A stretch of 64,000 nucleotides of DNA from CAZDDB01 sp963843285 (GTDB lineage: Bacteria > Acidobacteriota > HRBIN11 > JAKEFK01): contig CAWJJO010000013.1 in assembly GCA_963843285.1 (NCBI GenBank), positions 434,001 through 498,000 of the forward strand. The letters run 5' to 3'. Each line of letters starts with the position of its first letter. The stretch's first letter is position 1. Below the pieces are notes generated by a model that made no database searches, was not told where the DNA came from, and saw only the letters and a program-made list of their open reading frames with translations. Made by a program: the position numbers and the translations under genes. This document shows, piece after piece, positions 31,869 through 40,054 of the stretch.

Positions 31869-34709
31869 CTAGCGGGACCGGACAGCCAATTGTAGAACTT
31901 CAGCGAGGTGCAGTGCATGACGTCCGGTGGATTGTCGGATCTGTTCGCGGCAACTGAATCCGTTTGAGATAATCCACGTATCGGGAGAGGCGGCGCGCAC
32001 CGCGGGAAGCAGCACTCTTTCTCCGATCCTTTGCGAAATTTCAGCATGCTCCTTTTCAAAACCGAACGAGCCCGCCATCCCGCAACAGCCGGAATCCAGA
32101 ATTTGATAATCAACGCCAATTCCATTCAGAATCTGTTCTTCCGACGTCATGCCCATTATTGCGCGATGATGGCAGTGCGCATGGACAATCGCCTTGCCTG
32201 ATAGGAGGGGGAATGTCTTCCCTTCCCTTTGGAGAAATTCACTGAGAAGGAAGAATTGAGATGCAAGCTTCCGCGCGGCCGCATCATTCGGAAACAGATT
32301 CAGCAGCTCATCCCGAAATACTGCAACACAGCTTGGCTCCAGACCCACAAACGGAATTCCGGCTGAAATCTCCATACGCAGTGAACGGAGAGTTTTTTGA
32401 AGCAAGCGCTTCGCAAGCGGAAGCATTCCGTAGTCGTAGAGCGGCCGGCCACAGCAGAGTTGCTTGGATGGAATCAAGACTTCGTACCCGGCCGCTTCCA
32501 GCACTACCACTGCGGCTTTTGCCGTTTCAGGATGAAAGTAATTATTAAACGTATCTGGCCAAAGAAGGACTTTCGGCGCGCCGGGATTGGGAGAAATGCG
32601 TTCGTGAAACCATTTGTGAAATGTCACTGGCGCAAATTGTGGAACAGTCCGCTCCGGAGCGATTCCGGCAAGCCTTTTCGCGACTCGCGATTGCAAAAAC
32701 AAGTTTGCCACCCCGGGCGTGATCGATGCGATCCGGCACCACAAGTGAATCAAGCCCATCGAATAAGCAGCAAGTGGACGAAATCTACCCTGATAATAAT
32801 GAGACAGAAACTCAGCTTTATAGGTAGCCATATCGACACCGACCGGGCATTCGCTTTTACATGCTTTGCACGCGAGACACAGATCAAGGGCTTCACGCAC
32901 CGATTCTTCACGCCATGAATTTCCAATGACGGTTCCCTGCGACATTTCAAACAGCAACCGCGCGCGTCCACGAGTAGAATGTCGCTCTTCCGCTGTTACC
33001 ATGTAGCTCGGGCACATCGTGCCACCTTTCATCTTGCGGCATTCTCCAACGCCGACGCATCGAAGCGTCGCAGTTGCAAGGCTCCCGTCATCCTGGGAAA
33101 ATTGAAAATGGGTCGCCGTTGGCGCTGGATTGTAGTCCGGACCAAGACGCAGATTTTCATCGAGCCGGTAAGCATCCACAACTTTTCCTGGATTCATTTT
33201 TAAATCCGGATCCCAGATTCGCTTGAATTCACGAAACGCTTCTACAAGCTCCGGTCCGAACATCTTGACCAGAAGCTCGCCACGCGATTGACCATCTCCA
33301 TGCTCACCGGAAAGCGAACCACCGTACGAAACCACCAGATCCGCAGCCTCTTCCATAAATGTACGAAACTTCCTGATCCCAATTTCCGTCACAAGATCAA
33401 AGTCGATTCGCGTATGAACGCAACCATCGCCGAAATGTCCATACAAAGAACAACCGTAGCCGTGTTGATCCATCAGCTTCCGCAAATCACGAAGATACGA
33501 CCCCACCTTTTGGGGCGGCACAGCAGAATCTTCAAACCCTTCCCAATTCCGGACTTCACCGGGAACGTACGCCGTGGCTCCCAGACCGGATTCGCGAACC
33601 TTCCAGATCATTCTCTGATCCCCGGGTTTGTCAAAGAGCTTTGCATCCGGAGGTTTGAGACTCTCGATCAGGCTTTGTCCCCCGGCATTCGCTACTTCCT
33701 GTGTTTCTCCGCCGAATTCAATCAGCAGCCATCCTCGGCCGCCGGGAAGCAACGCCAACTTTTCCGGATGTAGATTCTTCTTGATCATCGCATCTACTAG
33801 ACGATCATCGATTCCCTCCAGTGCCAGCGGTTTGTGCGAAAGAATCTCCATCACATGATCTGCAGCCGATGCGATGTCCGGATAGCCTGCAACAACAAGC
33901 GATCTTGCGGGAGGACTGTGGACAAGATTGACGGCAGCACTCAGGACCGTTACACATGTGTTCTCAGATCCAACCAGCGCGCGCGCAACATGAAAACCGT
34001 TTTCGGGCAAGAGCTGATCAAGGTTATAGCCGGAAACGCGACGCGGAATCGACGGATACCGCTGCCGGATCAAATCCGCATATCGATCGCGCAACGCTTT
34101 CAATCTGGAATAGATCTCCGCCTGCGGACCACCGGTGCGAATGATTTGATCCAGCTCGCCCTCTGTTGTCTTGCCGGCACGAAGACGCAGTCCGCGATAT
34201 GTGAGGACATCGATGGTCTCGATATTCTCAGCAGTCTTTCCGGAATAAACGGAGTGGACGCCGCAGGAATTGTTGCCGATCATGCCGCCCAGAGTGCAGC
34301 GATTATGAGTTGCCGGATCAGGACCAAACGTCAGGTGATGAATTTCCGCTGCATCGCGAAGCTGATCCAGAACAAGGCCAGGCTCGATCTGTGCCAACCT
34401 GCTGTGGGGATCGATCTGCAGAATCCGGTTTATGTATTTGGAGAAGTCCAGAACAACGGCAACATTACAGCACTGGCCCGCCAGACTCGTGCCGCCGCCC
34501 CGAGCAAGCACCGGCGCGCCGTGGGTCCGTGCAACAGCTACAGTCTGGATCACATCGTCTGTATCTCTTGGAATTACAACACCTATCGGGACCTGTCTGT
34601 AGTTGGAGGCATCTGTGGAGTACATGGCGCAGGTTCCCGCATCAAATCTCACTTCGCCGCGAATCACATTGCGTAGATCCGCTTCCAAAGCTGCGACGTT
34701 ACTGTCCAT
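31869..34709 (-). CDS. FAD-linked oxidase fused to Fe-S/CCG oxidoreductase (D-2-hydroxyacid dehydrogenase type)
   Basis: 946 residues from the ATG at 34709. The N-terminal half is a GlcD-like PCMH flavoprotein (VIPRDTDDVIQTVAVAR, ARGGGTSLAGQCCN, LGGMIGNNSCGVHS). The second half is GlcF/GlpC-like with two 4Fe-4S motifs (CVGVGECRK, CLACKACKSECPVG, about 553-620) and two CCG domains (CCGRPLYDYG, CCGMAGSFGFE). The order matches YdiJ-type D-2-hydroxyglutarate/D-lactate dehydrogenases that feed electrons to the chain. An in-frame extension to 35192 is only the antisense of the permease gene and repeats. Confidence 0.92.
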   Translation of the reverse strand: MDSNVAALEADLRNVIRGEVRFDAGTCAMYSTDASNYRQVPIGVVIPRDTDDVIQTVAVARTHGAPVLARGGGTSLAGQCCNVAVVLDFSKYINRILQIDPHSRLAQIEPGLVLDQLRDAAEIHHLTFGPDPATHNRCTLGGMIGNNSCGVHSVYSGKTAENIETIDVLTYRGLRLRAGKTTEGELDQIIRTGGPQAEIYSRLKALRDRYADLIRQRYPSIPRRVSGYNLDQLLPENGFHVARALVGSENTCVTVLSAAVNLVHSPPARSLVVAGYPDIASAADHVMEILSHKPLALEGIDDRLVDAMIKKNLHPEKLALLPGGRGWLLIEFGGETQEVANAGGQSLIESLKPPDAKLFDKPGDQRMIWKVRESGLGATAYVPGEVRNWEGFEDSAVPPQKVGSYLRDLRKLMDQHGYGCSLYGHFGDGCVHTRIDFDLVTEIGIRKFRTFMEEAADLVVSYGGSLSGEHGDGQSRGELLVKMFGPELVEAFREFKRIWDPDLKMNPGKVVDAYRLDENLRLGPDYNPAPTATHFQFSQDDGSLATATLRCVGVGECRKMKGGTMCPSYMVTAEERHSTRGRARLLFEMSQGTVIGNSWREESVREALDLCLACKACKSECPVGVDMATYKAEFLSHYYQGRFRPLAAYSMGLIHLWCRIASITPGVANLFLQSRVAKRLAGIAPERTVPQFAPVTFHKWFHERISPNPGAPKVLLWPDTFNNYFHPETAKAAVVVLEAAGYEVLIPSKQLCCGRPLYDYGMLPLAKRLLQKTLRSLRMEISAGIPFVGLEPSCVAVFRDELLNLFPNDAAARKLASQFFLLSEFLQREGKTFPLLSGKAIVHAHCHHRAIMGMTSEEQILNGIGVDYQILDSGCCGMAGSFGFEKEHAEISQRIGERVLLPAVRAASPDTWIISNGFSCREQIRQSTGRHALHLAEVLQLAVRSR

Positions 34710-34730
34710 TCCGCATTCATTCTCTCGCAA

Positions 34731-34940
34731 AGGCGCAAAGATGCAAAGGAGATTCAACGCGGAGCGCGCGGAAAACGCGGAGGTGTAAGAAAAGTCCCCC
34801 CGATCTCCCTTGTTACACCCCGCTGGTGTTTTTTGGTTTATCGTTCTATGTTTATTTGATTTTTGATATCTTGTTTTGATATGAAATTCTTCCTTCTCGT
34901 CGCTTTGTGTTCTTTGTGCCTTTGTAGTGAATCCTTCTCC
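34731..34940. repeat. Inverted GCAAAG-heptamer repeat with AT-rich arm
   Basis: Left part: CGCAAAGGCGCAAAGATGCAAAG (34739-34761) and AACGCGGAGCGCGCGG. Right part: the near complement CTTTGTGTTCTTTGTGCCTTTG (about 34904-34925) followed by TCCTTCTCCGCC. Between them, TTTATTTGATTTTTGATATC (34851-34870) repeats the arm found at 241-258. The right part runs into the permease gene and encodes its first 20 or so residues. Confidence 0.6.
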
Positions 34941-35705
34941 GCCGAGCCGGAAATTCTCATCAATCATCTGCTTGCCAAACGGCTTTCCCTGCGCGCAGGC
35001 GATATCGTTGAGCTTTCTGCTACCGGAGACATGAAGAATTCGGAGCGGTTTCGAGTGGCAGCGATCTACGAGGAAAAGGCGGATCCGTACAATGTCCCGT
35101 TGAAACGAAGCCTGATCAAAATGCATCTGCCCGATCTTGAACGTCTTGCCGGACGAACCGACCAGCTGGATCTGGTATCGATCCGGTTGCAAAAAACTGC
35201 AAATGCCCCGCAGGTGGCGGCACGCTTGAATGCGGAAGCGATCGGATTCACCGCGTTTTCAGCGGATGAGCTGGCTGTCCGTACCAGCACAACATTTCAG
35301 GTGGTAAGCCGTTTTCACAAAGCGATCGCAATGATTACCATGATGGCAGGAGCCGTCTTCATCTTTGCTCTGATGGTCATGCGGGTTGAAGATCAACGGA
35401 AAAACCTGGCGATCCTGACCGTCACTGGAATCTCCAGAAGAACGATCCTGAAGAGTCTGGTGCTGGAATCCACCTTCTTCGCCTTCTTTGCAAGTATTCT
35501 TGGCGCGGGAATCGGATATGCGGCTTCCTTCTTTGTAAATCTTTATTACCAGAACTTCTATCAAACCACGTTGATTTTCGCGAGCGTGACGGCGCCCATT
35601 CTGATCCGCGCAATCAGCATTTCCTTCTTGCTCGGCATGATCGGTGGAACGTTCTCCTGGTTTCGTTTGAAACATCTTGCTCCGCTGGAGGAACTTGGAC
35701 GATGA
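34881..35705 (+). CDS. ABC permease, C-terminal half (FtsX/MacB type) with repeat-derived N-terminus
   Basis: 274 residues. It lacks TM1 and the first half of the periplasmic domain. Homology begins at EPEILINHLLAKRLSLRAGD, which aligns with GQILINEYLARQKQLRTGD about 130 residues into the next permease, and continues through three membrane helices (about 146-166, 190-218, 239-261). Residues 1-22 (MKFFLLVALCSLCLCSESFS) resemble a signal peptide but are encoded by an inverted repeat. The missing front half is found at the N-terminus of the product of 37539-38942. Either a split permease or a truncated gene. It overlaps the next ATG. Confidence 0.75.
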   Translation: MKFFLLVALCSLCLCSESFSAEPEILINHLLAKRLSLRAGDIVELSATGDMKNSERFRVAAIYEEKADPYNVPLKRSLIKMHLPDLERLAGRTDQLDLVSIRLQKTANAPQVAARLNAEAIGFTAFSADELAVRTSTTFQVVSRFHKAIAMITMMAGAVFIFALMVMRVEDQRKNLAILTVTGISRRTILKSLVLESTFFAFFASILGAGIGYAASFFVNLYYQNFYQTTLIFASVTAPILIRAISISFLLGMIGGTFSWFRLKHLAPLEELGR

Positions 35706-36889
35706 GCCTCCCGTTGTATCTGGCCCTTAGAAATCTGCTTCGACATCCGGGTCGCAACTTCCTGTACGTCCTTGGAATTTCCATTACTGCCGCGCTTTTG
35801 CTGGACATGATTCTGCTTTCCAGCGGGCTGAGCGTGAGTCTGGAACGAATCCTGAAAGATATGGGTTACGAAATTCGGATCAGTCCACGGGGGACGCTTC
35901 CCTTCGAAACCGACGCACAAATTCAGGAATACTCCAGAATCAAAGACAGGCTTCGCAAAATCGAAACAGTCGATCACGTTGATGGGATGCTTGGCACAAG
36001 CGTGGAGATGGAAGCAAAGGGACAATCCTTTACATCCTTTGCTCTGGGACTGGACCAGCGGCGTCCGGTGCTGTACAAAATCACTTCCGGCATTGAGCCT
36101 AGATCCGGCCAGATATTGATCAATGAATATCTTGCCCGTCAAAAGCAGCTCCGCACCGGCGATCGCGTGTATCTCCGGATACCCGGGCAATCACAAACCA
36201 CGGGGAGTGGCGAACACACTGCTTTTACCATCAGTGGAATCGCATATTATGCACTGGACGCGGAAGGACAATTTACCGTCTCCTGCCCGCTGCCGGTTTT
36301 GCAACGCCTCCTGCAACAACAGGATTCGGATCCGGTTTCTGTGATCATGATCCGTTTGAAGGACTCTTCAGCCGCTTCGCGTACCTCGCAACAGATCAAT
36401 GCAGGCTTTCCGCAGATCACATCCTATACGATCGATTCAGTGATCCGAGCGGTGGATAAGCAGCTTTCTTACTTCAAACAGTTTGCATACATACTGGGCG
36501 GGATCAGTCTCGTGACCACGTTTGTGCTGATCTTTATCATCACCACGATTTCATTTCATGACCGGGTTGGGGAAATCGCGCTGCTGCGGGCCATCGGCCT
36601 GAGTCACCGGACCATCTTCACTACTATATTATTAGAGGGTATCGTCACCTCGATCGCTTCCGCGGTGTTTGGCTTTGTTCTGGGGAAATTGGTTGCGCTG
36701 TATCTGGACTCCATTCTGACATCCGCGCCGGGATTGCCCGAAACTTTTTCCTTCTTTGTCATGCAACCGCAGGCGGTTTGGCGCGCACTGATCACGCTTT
36801 TGCTGACTGGATTTTTTGCCGGACTTTATCCGGCTTCTGCAGCAGTCGCGCTGCCCGTTGCAGGAACTCTCCGGGAGGAGATGCTGTGA
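35702..36889 (+). CDS. ABC transporter permease (FtsX/MacB type, AttG-like)
   Basis: 395 residues with the full plan: TM1 (about 15-40), a periplasmic MacB-PCD-like domain with GQILINEYLARQ, then three membrane helices near 265-290, 310-340 and 355-380 (FFAGLYPASAAVALP at the end is the FtsX signature). Such permeases drive periplasmic or lipid-linked work by ATP-driven shape change rather than moving solutes through a channel. It overlaps the upstream gene by ATGA and the downstream ATPase by GTGA, so all are translated together. Confidence 0.92.
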   Translation: MSLPLYLALRNLLRHPGRNFLYVLGISITAALLLDMILLSSGLSVSLERILKDMGYEIRISPRGTLPFETDAQIQEYSRIKDRLRKIETVDHVDGMLGTSVEMEAKGQSFTSFALGLDQRRPVLYKITSGIEPRSGQILINEYLARQKQLRTGDRVYLRIPGQSQTTGSGEHTAFTISGIAYYALDAEGQFTVSCPLPVLQRLLQQQDSDPVSVIMIRLKDSSAASRTSQQINAGFPQITSYTIDSVIRAVDKQLSYFKQFAYILGGISLVTTFVLIFIITTISFHDRVGEIALLRAIGLSHRTIFTTILLEGIVTSIASAVFGFVLGKLVALYLDSILTSAPGLPETFSFFVMQPQAVWRALITLLLTGFFAGLYPASAAVALPVAGTLREEML

Positions 36890-37548
36890 TCGTCGAAGCC
36901 AGGAACGTTTCTAAAACTTATCATCAGATGGAAAAACCGGTCCACGCCTTGCGAGGTATTTCGCTGGAAATCGAGAACGGTGATTATGCAGCGATCGTGG
37001 GCCCAAGCGGTTGTGGAAAATCAACCTTTCTTCACCTGCTGGGCGCGCTGGATGTTCCCACGCAGGGAGAGGTGCTCTGGCATGGCGAATCGATCTCACG
37101 CTGGAGCGAAGCACGCCGGACAAAGCTTCGTCTACAGCGAATCGGTTTTGTGTTTCAGCGATTTTATCTCCTCCCGACCTTGAGCGCGCAGGAAAACATT
37201 GAATTGCCGATGCGCGAACTGGGACTATCCGCGGCGGAGCGATCGAAAAGGTCCGAACAGCTTCTAAAGGATCTCGGGCTACTGGACCGCAGGCAACACC
37301 GCCCCGCTCAGCTCAGCGGAGGGGAAATGCAGCGGATCGCCATTGCGCGCGCGCTCGCAAACAACCCGGAGCTGCTGCTGGCGGATGAACCGACCGGCGA
37401 GCTGGATGTGGCAACCGGAATGGAAATCGCAGAGCTCTTTCAACGATTCAACAATCAGGGGATCACGATTGTTCTGGTGACCCACAATCAAGAGCTTGCG
37501 TCTTCGGCAAAACGGACTTTGAAAATGAGAGACGGAAGATGGGAATAG
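36886..37548 (+). CDS. ABC transporter ATP-binding protein (LolD/MacB type, AttE-like)
   Basis: 220 residues. The start is GTG 36886 with GGGAGGAG just upstream; it overlaps the permease stop (GTGA). Walker A is GPSGCGKST, the Q-loop is in FVFQRFYLLPTLSAQENIELP, the signature is LSGGEMQRIAIARAL, and Walker B is LLLADEPTGELD, all typical of the LolD/MacB/FtsE group. It powers the two permease parts flanking it. It overlaps the lipocalin-fusion gene by 10 bp. Confidence 0.95.
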   Translation: MIVEARNVSKTYHQMEKPVHALRGISLEIENGDYAAIVGPSGCGKSTFLHLLGALDVPTQGEVLWHGESISRWSEARRTKLRLQRIGFVFQRFYLLPTLSAQENIELPMRELGLSAAERSKRSEQLLKDLGLLDRRQHRPAQLSGGEMQRIAIARALANNPELLLADEPTGELDVATGMEIAELFQRFNNQGITIVLVTHNQELASSAKRTLKMRDGRWE

Positions 37549-38942
37549 CCTGGCTTCTTCTAAGACGCACCTTTAGCAGCCGGCCGAAGCGTACGCTTCT
37601 TTTCATACTCGGCTATGCGCTCGCGATCGCGGTTATGATCACGCTGCTCTCTGTGGGTGAAGCAGTCTTGCAGCAGGCGCAGGATAAGAATCTGTTGGGC
37701 GGCGGCGATCTCATCCTGGTGCCGCAGGGCATCGACATCGAAAGCATGAAAACAGGAGGCATCTCCGCGCTGTATTATTCGATTCCGCAAGCGAGGTTCG
37801 TGGTTCGCCAACTTTTAGGAAGCAGCCGGTTTCGCGGCGACATCGATACGGTTTCTCCTTATTTATTTTCGAAACTCAGCTATGCGAGACGCGCCGGCAC
37901 GATCGATCCGCCGGAAACCGCATACGCAGAAGGCTCGCTTCCTGATCAGGAACGAACGATCAAAGCGATTCCCCTTCCATGGAAAAATAACGGGGCGGAC
38001 GAAAAATGGCTCCATCCGCAATCCACAGATTTCTATAATGAAATCGACCGCTTTCATCTGCCTGCTGCAGCTTACCCCGAAATGGATCGCTGGGCCGAAT
38101 GGCATTATTTCAATTTCGAGACGGATGATTATTACGGCTATCTTAGCATCATGGTTGTGGGCAATGTTTTGAAAGATCAGGCAAGCTGGACTGTGAGCTT
38201 GCAGCTATTTGATAACGGATATCGCCGTTTTGCCGCCAATTATCCTGCGGCTCGGTCAGGACTTCCACTGAACAAAGTGGAATATCAAGTCGGATCCAAC
38301 CAGATACGATTCAACAAGGATCATTATGAAATCGCGCTGGATTTTCAGGACAAGGCGTCGATCCGGGGCACGCTGCGCTATTATCCAGACGCCGGACTGT
38401 ATTTCCCGCCGACCTATCTCGCGCGCAACGATCAGATGGAATCGGGATACGTGATCCCGGCGATTCGCGGAACTTATCAGGGCACGTTGCGCATCGGGCA
38501 GAAAGAGTATGACTTCAACAATGTGACCGGATATCACGATCACAACTGGGGGATCTGGCGGCGAATCGAATGGAACTGGGGACACCTGTTCTCCGATCAA
38601 TACGCGATTTTCTTCGGCGAAATCTTTCTTGACGGAAAAGGCAAAGGGTTGTTCGCCGGTGTATTTGACCGTTCCGGGTTTGTTACGGTTTTACGCCCGG
38701 ATCACATTGAGTTTTCCGATATCAAGGACAACGTTCCACAACAGCTTCGGATCCGCGGGCAAAAGCAGTTTGCCGCGATCGATCTGACCGGGAAAGCAAG
38801 TTCGTTTGTGTCTACCAAATTAGAAGGCGCACCGCCGTTGTACTTCATCCAATCAAAAATGGAATATTCGGTGCAGTTAGAAATTGACGGAAAACGCGCG
38901 CTCTTCCCTGCTCGCGGCAACGCCGAGACATACGTAAAATAA
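37539..38942 (+). CDS. Permease N-terminal half fused to AttH/CrtC-like lipocalin
   Basis: 467 residues. Residues 1-120 match the front of an FtsX-type permease (LLLRRTFSSRPKRTLLFILGY, TM1 at about 17-40, GGGDLILVPQGID, then DIDTVSPYLFSKLS). From about 165 the protein becomes an AttH/CrtC (hydroxyneurosporene synthase-like) double lipocalin: MDRWAEWHYFNFETDDYYGY at the start and the hallmark YHDHNWG near 331. AttH-like proteins bind hydrophobic ligands. The domain would be held at the outer face of the inner membrane beside its ABC complex. Confidence 0.85.
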   Translation: MGIAWLLLRRTFSSRPKRTLLFILGYALAIAVMITLLSVGEAVLQQAQDKNLLGGGDLILVPQGIDIESMKTGGISALYYSIPQARFVVRQLLGSSRFRGDIDTVSPYLFSKLSYARRAGTIDPPETAYAEGSLPDQERTIKAIPLPWKNNGADEKWLHPQSTDFYNEIDRFHLPAAAYPEMDRWAEWHYFNFETDDYYGYLSIMVVGNVLKDQASWTVSLQLFDNGYRRFAANYPAARSGLPLNKVEYQVGSNQIRFNKDHYEIALDFQDKASIRGTLRYYPDAGLYFPPTYLARNDQMESGYVIPAIRGTYQGTLRIGQKEYDFNNVTGYHDHNWGIWRRIEWNWGHLFSDQYAIFFGEIFLDGKGKGLFAGVFDRSGFVTVLRPDHIEFSDIKDNVPQQLRIRGQKQFAAIDLTGKASSFVSTKLEGAPPLYFIQSKMEYSVQLEIDGKRALFPARGNAETYVK

Positions 38943-38948
38943 GCGAAG

Positions 38949-38965
38949 GCAGGCAGTTTGCCTGC
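38949..38965. terminator. Hairpin between convergent genes
   Basis: GCAGGCAGTTTGCCTGC is a perfect 7-bp stem with a 3-base loop between the convergent lipocalin-fusion and ion-channel genes. No long T-run follows, so it may be a weak bidirectional terminator or a relic of the GCAGGC repeat family. Confidence 0.4.
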
Positions 38966-38974
38966 ATTCTGCTA

Positions 38975-40012
38975 TCAGAGCAAAAAAGAAATGCAGAAGA
39001 CCAGAACGTAGAGTCCGGGGAAGGTCCAACGGGAGAGAGCATCGACACGGGTCGCTAGCGCCTTGTTGCCCGTCAGAAGGCGGCCGATCAAGACGACATC
39101 CAGCAGCGAGACAAAGACAAGAAACGTGCAGCTAAATACAAAAATATCCATTCGCGTCAGGTAGGAAAGCCGCGGCAAGAAATTGCTGAGCATAAGACGG
39201 AAGGCTACTACCGTGAGCATGGATGTCACGGAAAAACTGAATCTTGGCGCGGGCTGTGCGGGATCGATCCAGAAAACGAGCCACGACATACAGATTATCA
39301 ACGTCAATGGAAAGACGATCTGCACGAAAAAGAAACGGGAACGGCGCGAGGCTTCAAACTCAAAGCGGTAGCCTGAAATCGATCTTCCGCCAGGAGCGAA
39401 TTCATACGGTTCCTGTTTGGCCGTCCAGGAAGTCACATTCCAATCGGTCACGGACAATCGCTTTGCAAGGCCGCCATCTTTGTCCTGTACGAAATGAATG
39501 TCCTCCGGTGAAATCCCGGGTGTCGCAAAGAGGATTGGAAAGATCTGGTGGTCAAATGGAAATTCGCTCAGATCCATCCAGCATGAGAACTGTCCGGTAT
39601 ACCGCTGCCGGTAGATAACATTTCCGGCCTGATCCACCTGTAGAACATCGGGGAGGCTAGTCTGAACCGAAACGCGATTGACGATCTGCGCGCCGGGATT
39701 CCAGGCAGCGCTCAGCGGAAGCGTCCGCTTCCCATCGGCGCTCGCCAAACGTGGATCTTTCCATTGCAGGCGGACGAACACATCGGCCGTAAAACTTTGC
39801 TTCGCACCATCGATTTCCCGCACATCCAGGATAAAAATCGCGATGCGGATTTGCGCAGGAGGACCGCCTGCACCTGGTCTCATTTGCAGAGAATCCACTG
39901 TTTCCGAGTAGGCCGATCTGCAGAGGAATACGAACAAACAGAAGCAGAGAAAATATTTTGATGCGCCCGCTCGAGTTAATTCGGGCAGAACATTTCGGCT
40001 GTTCAGATTCAT
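38975..40012 (-). CDS. Pentameric ligand-gated ion channel (GLIC/ELIC-type pLGIC)
   Basis: 345 residues. A signal peptide (ending RSAYSE) precedes a beta-sandwich ligand domain. The loop FSCWMDLSEFPFDHQIF (about 142-158) has the family FPFD core; the first Cys of the eukaryotic Cys-loop is present but the second is Phe. M1 (FVQIVFPLTLIICMSWLVFWI) contains the conserved Pro. M2 (about 258-285) aligns with GLIC through LPRLSYLT and places Leu at the 9' gate, Ser at 2', Thr at 6' and Ala-Pro-Arg at -2'/-1'/0', without the acidic ring of cation channels. M3 and M4 follow. It lies 42 bp after an MltF-like gene on the same strand. Confidence 0.92.
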   Translation of the reverse strand: MNLNSRNVLPELTRAGASKYFLCFCLFVFLCRSAYSETVDSLQMRPGAGGPPAQIRIAIFILDVREIDGAKQSFTADVFVRLQWKDPRLASADGKRTLPLSAAWNPGAQIVNRVSVQTSLPDVLQVDQAGNVIYRQRYTGQFSCWMDLSEFPFDHQIFPILFATPGISPEDIHFVQDKDGGLAKRLSVTDWNVTSWTAKQEPYEFAPGGRSISGYRFEFEASRRSRFFFVQIVFPLTLIICMSWLVFWIDPAQPAPRFSFSVTSMLTVVAFRLMLSNFLPRLSYLTRMDIFVFSCTFLVFVSLLDVVLIGRLLTGNKALATRVDALSRWTFPGLYVLVFCISFLL

Positions 40013-40054
40013 GGTTGCACTGAGAAACCTTCCATCAACCGCGGGAAGATATCT

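Noticed and set aside
34710..35192. N-terminal extension of the FAD/Fe-S oxidoreductase to 35192
   Set aside because: It runs antisense through the permease coding region and repeats; the flavoprotein homology starts at the ATG at 34709.
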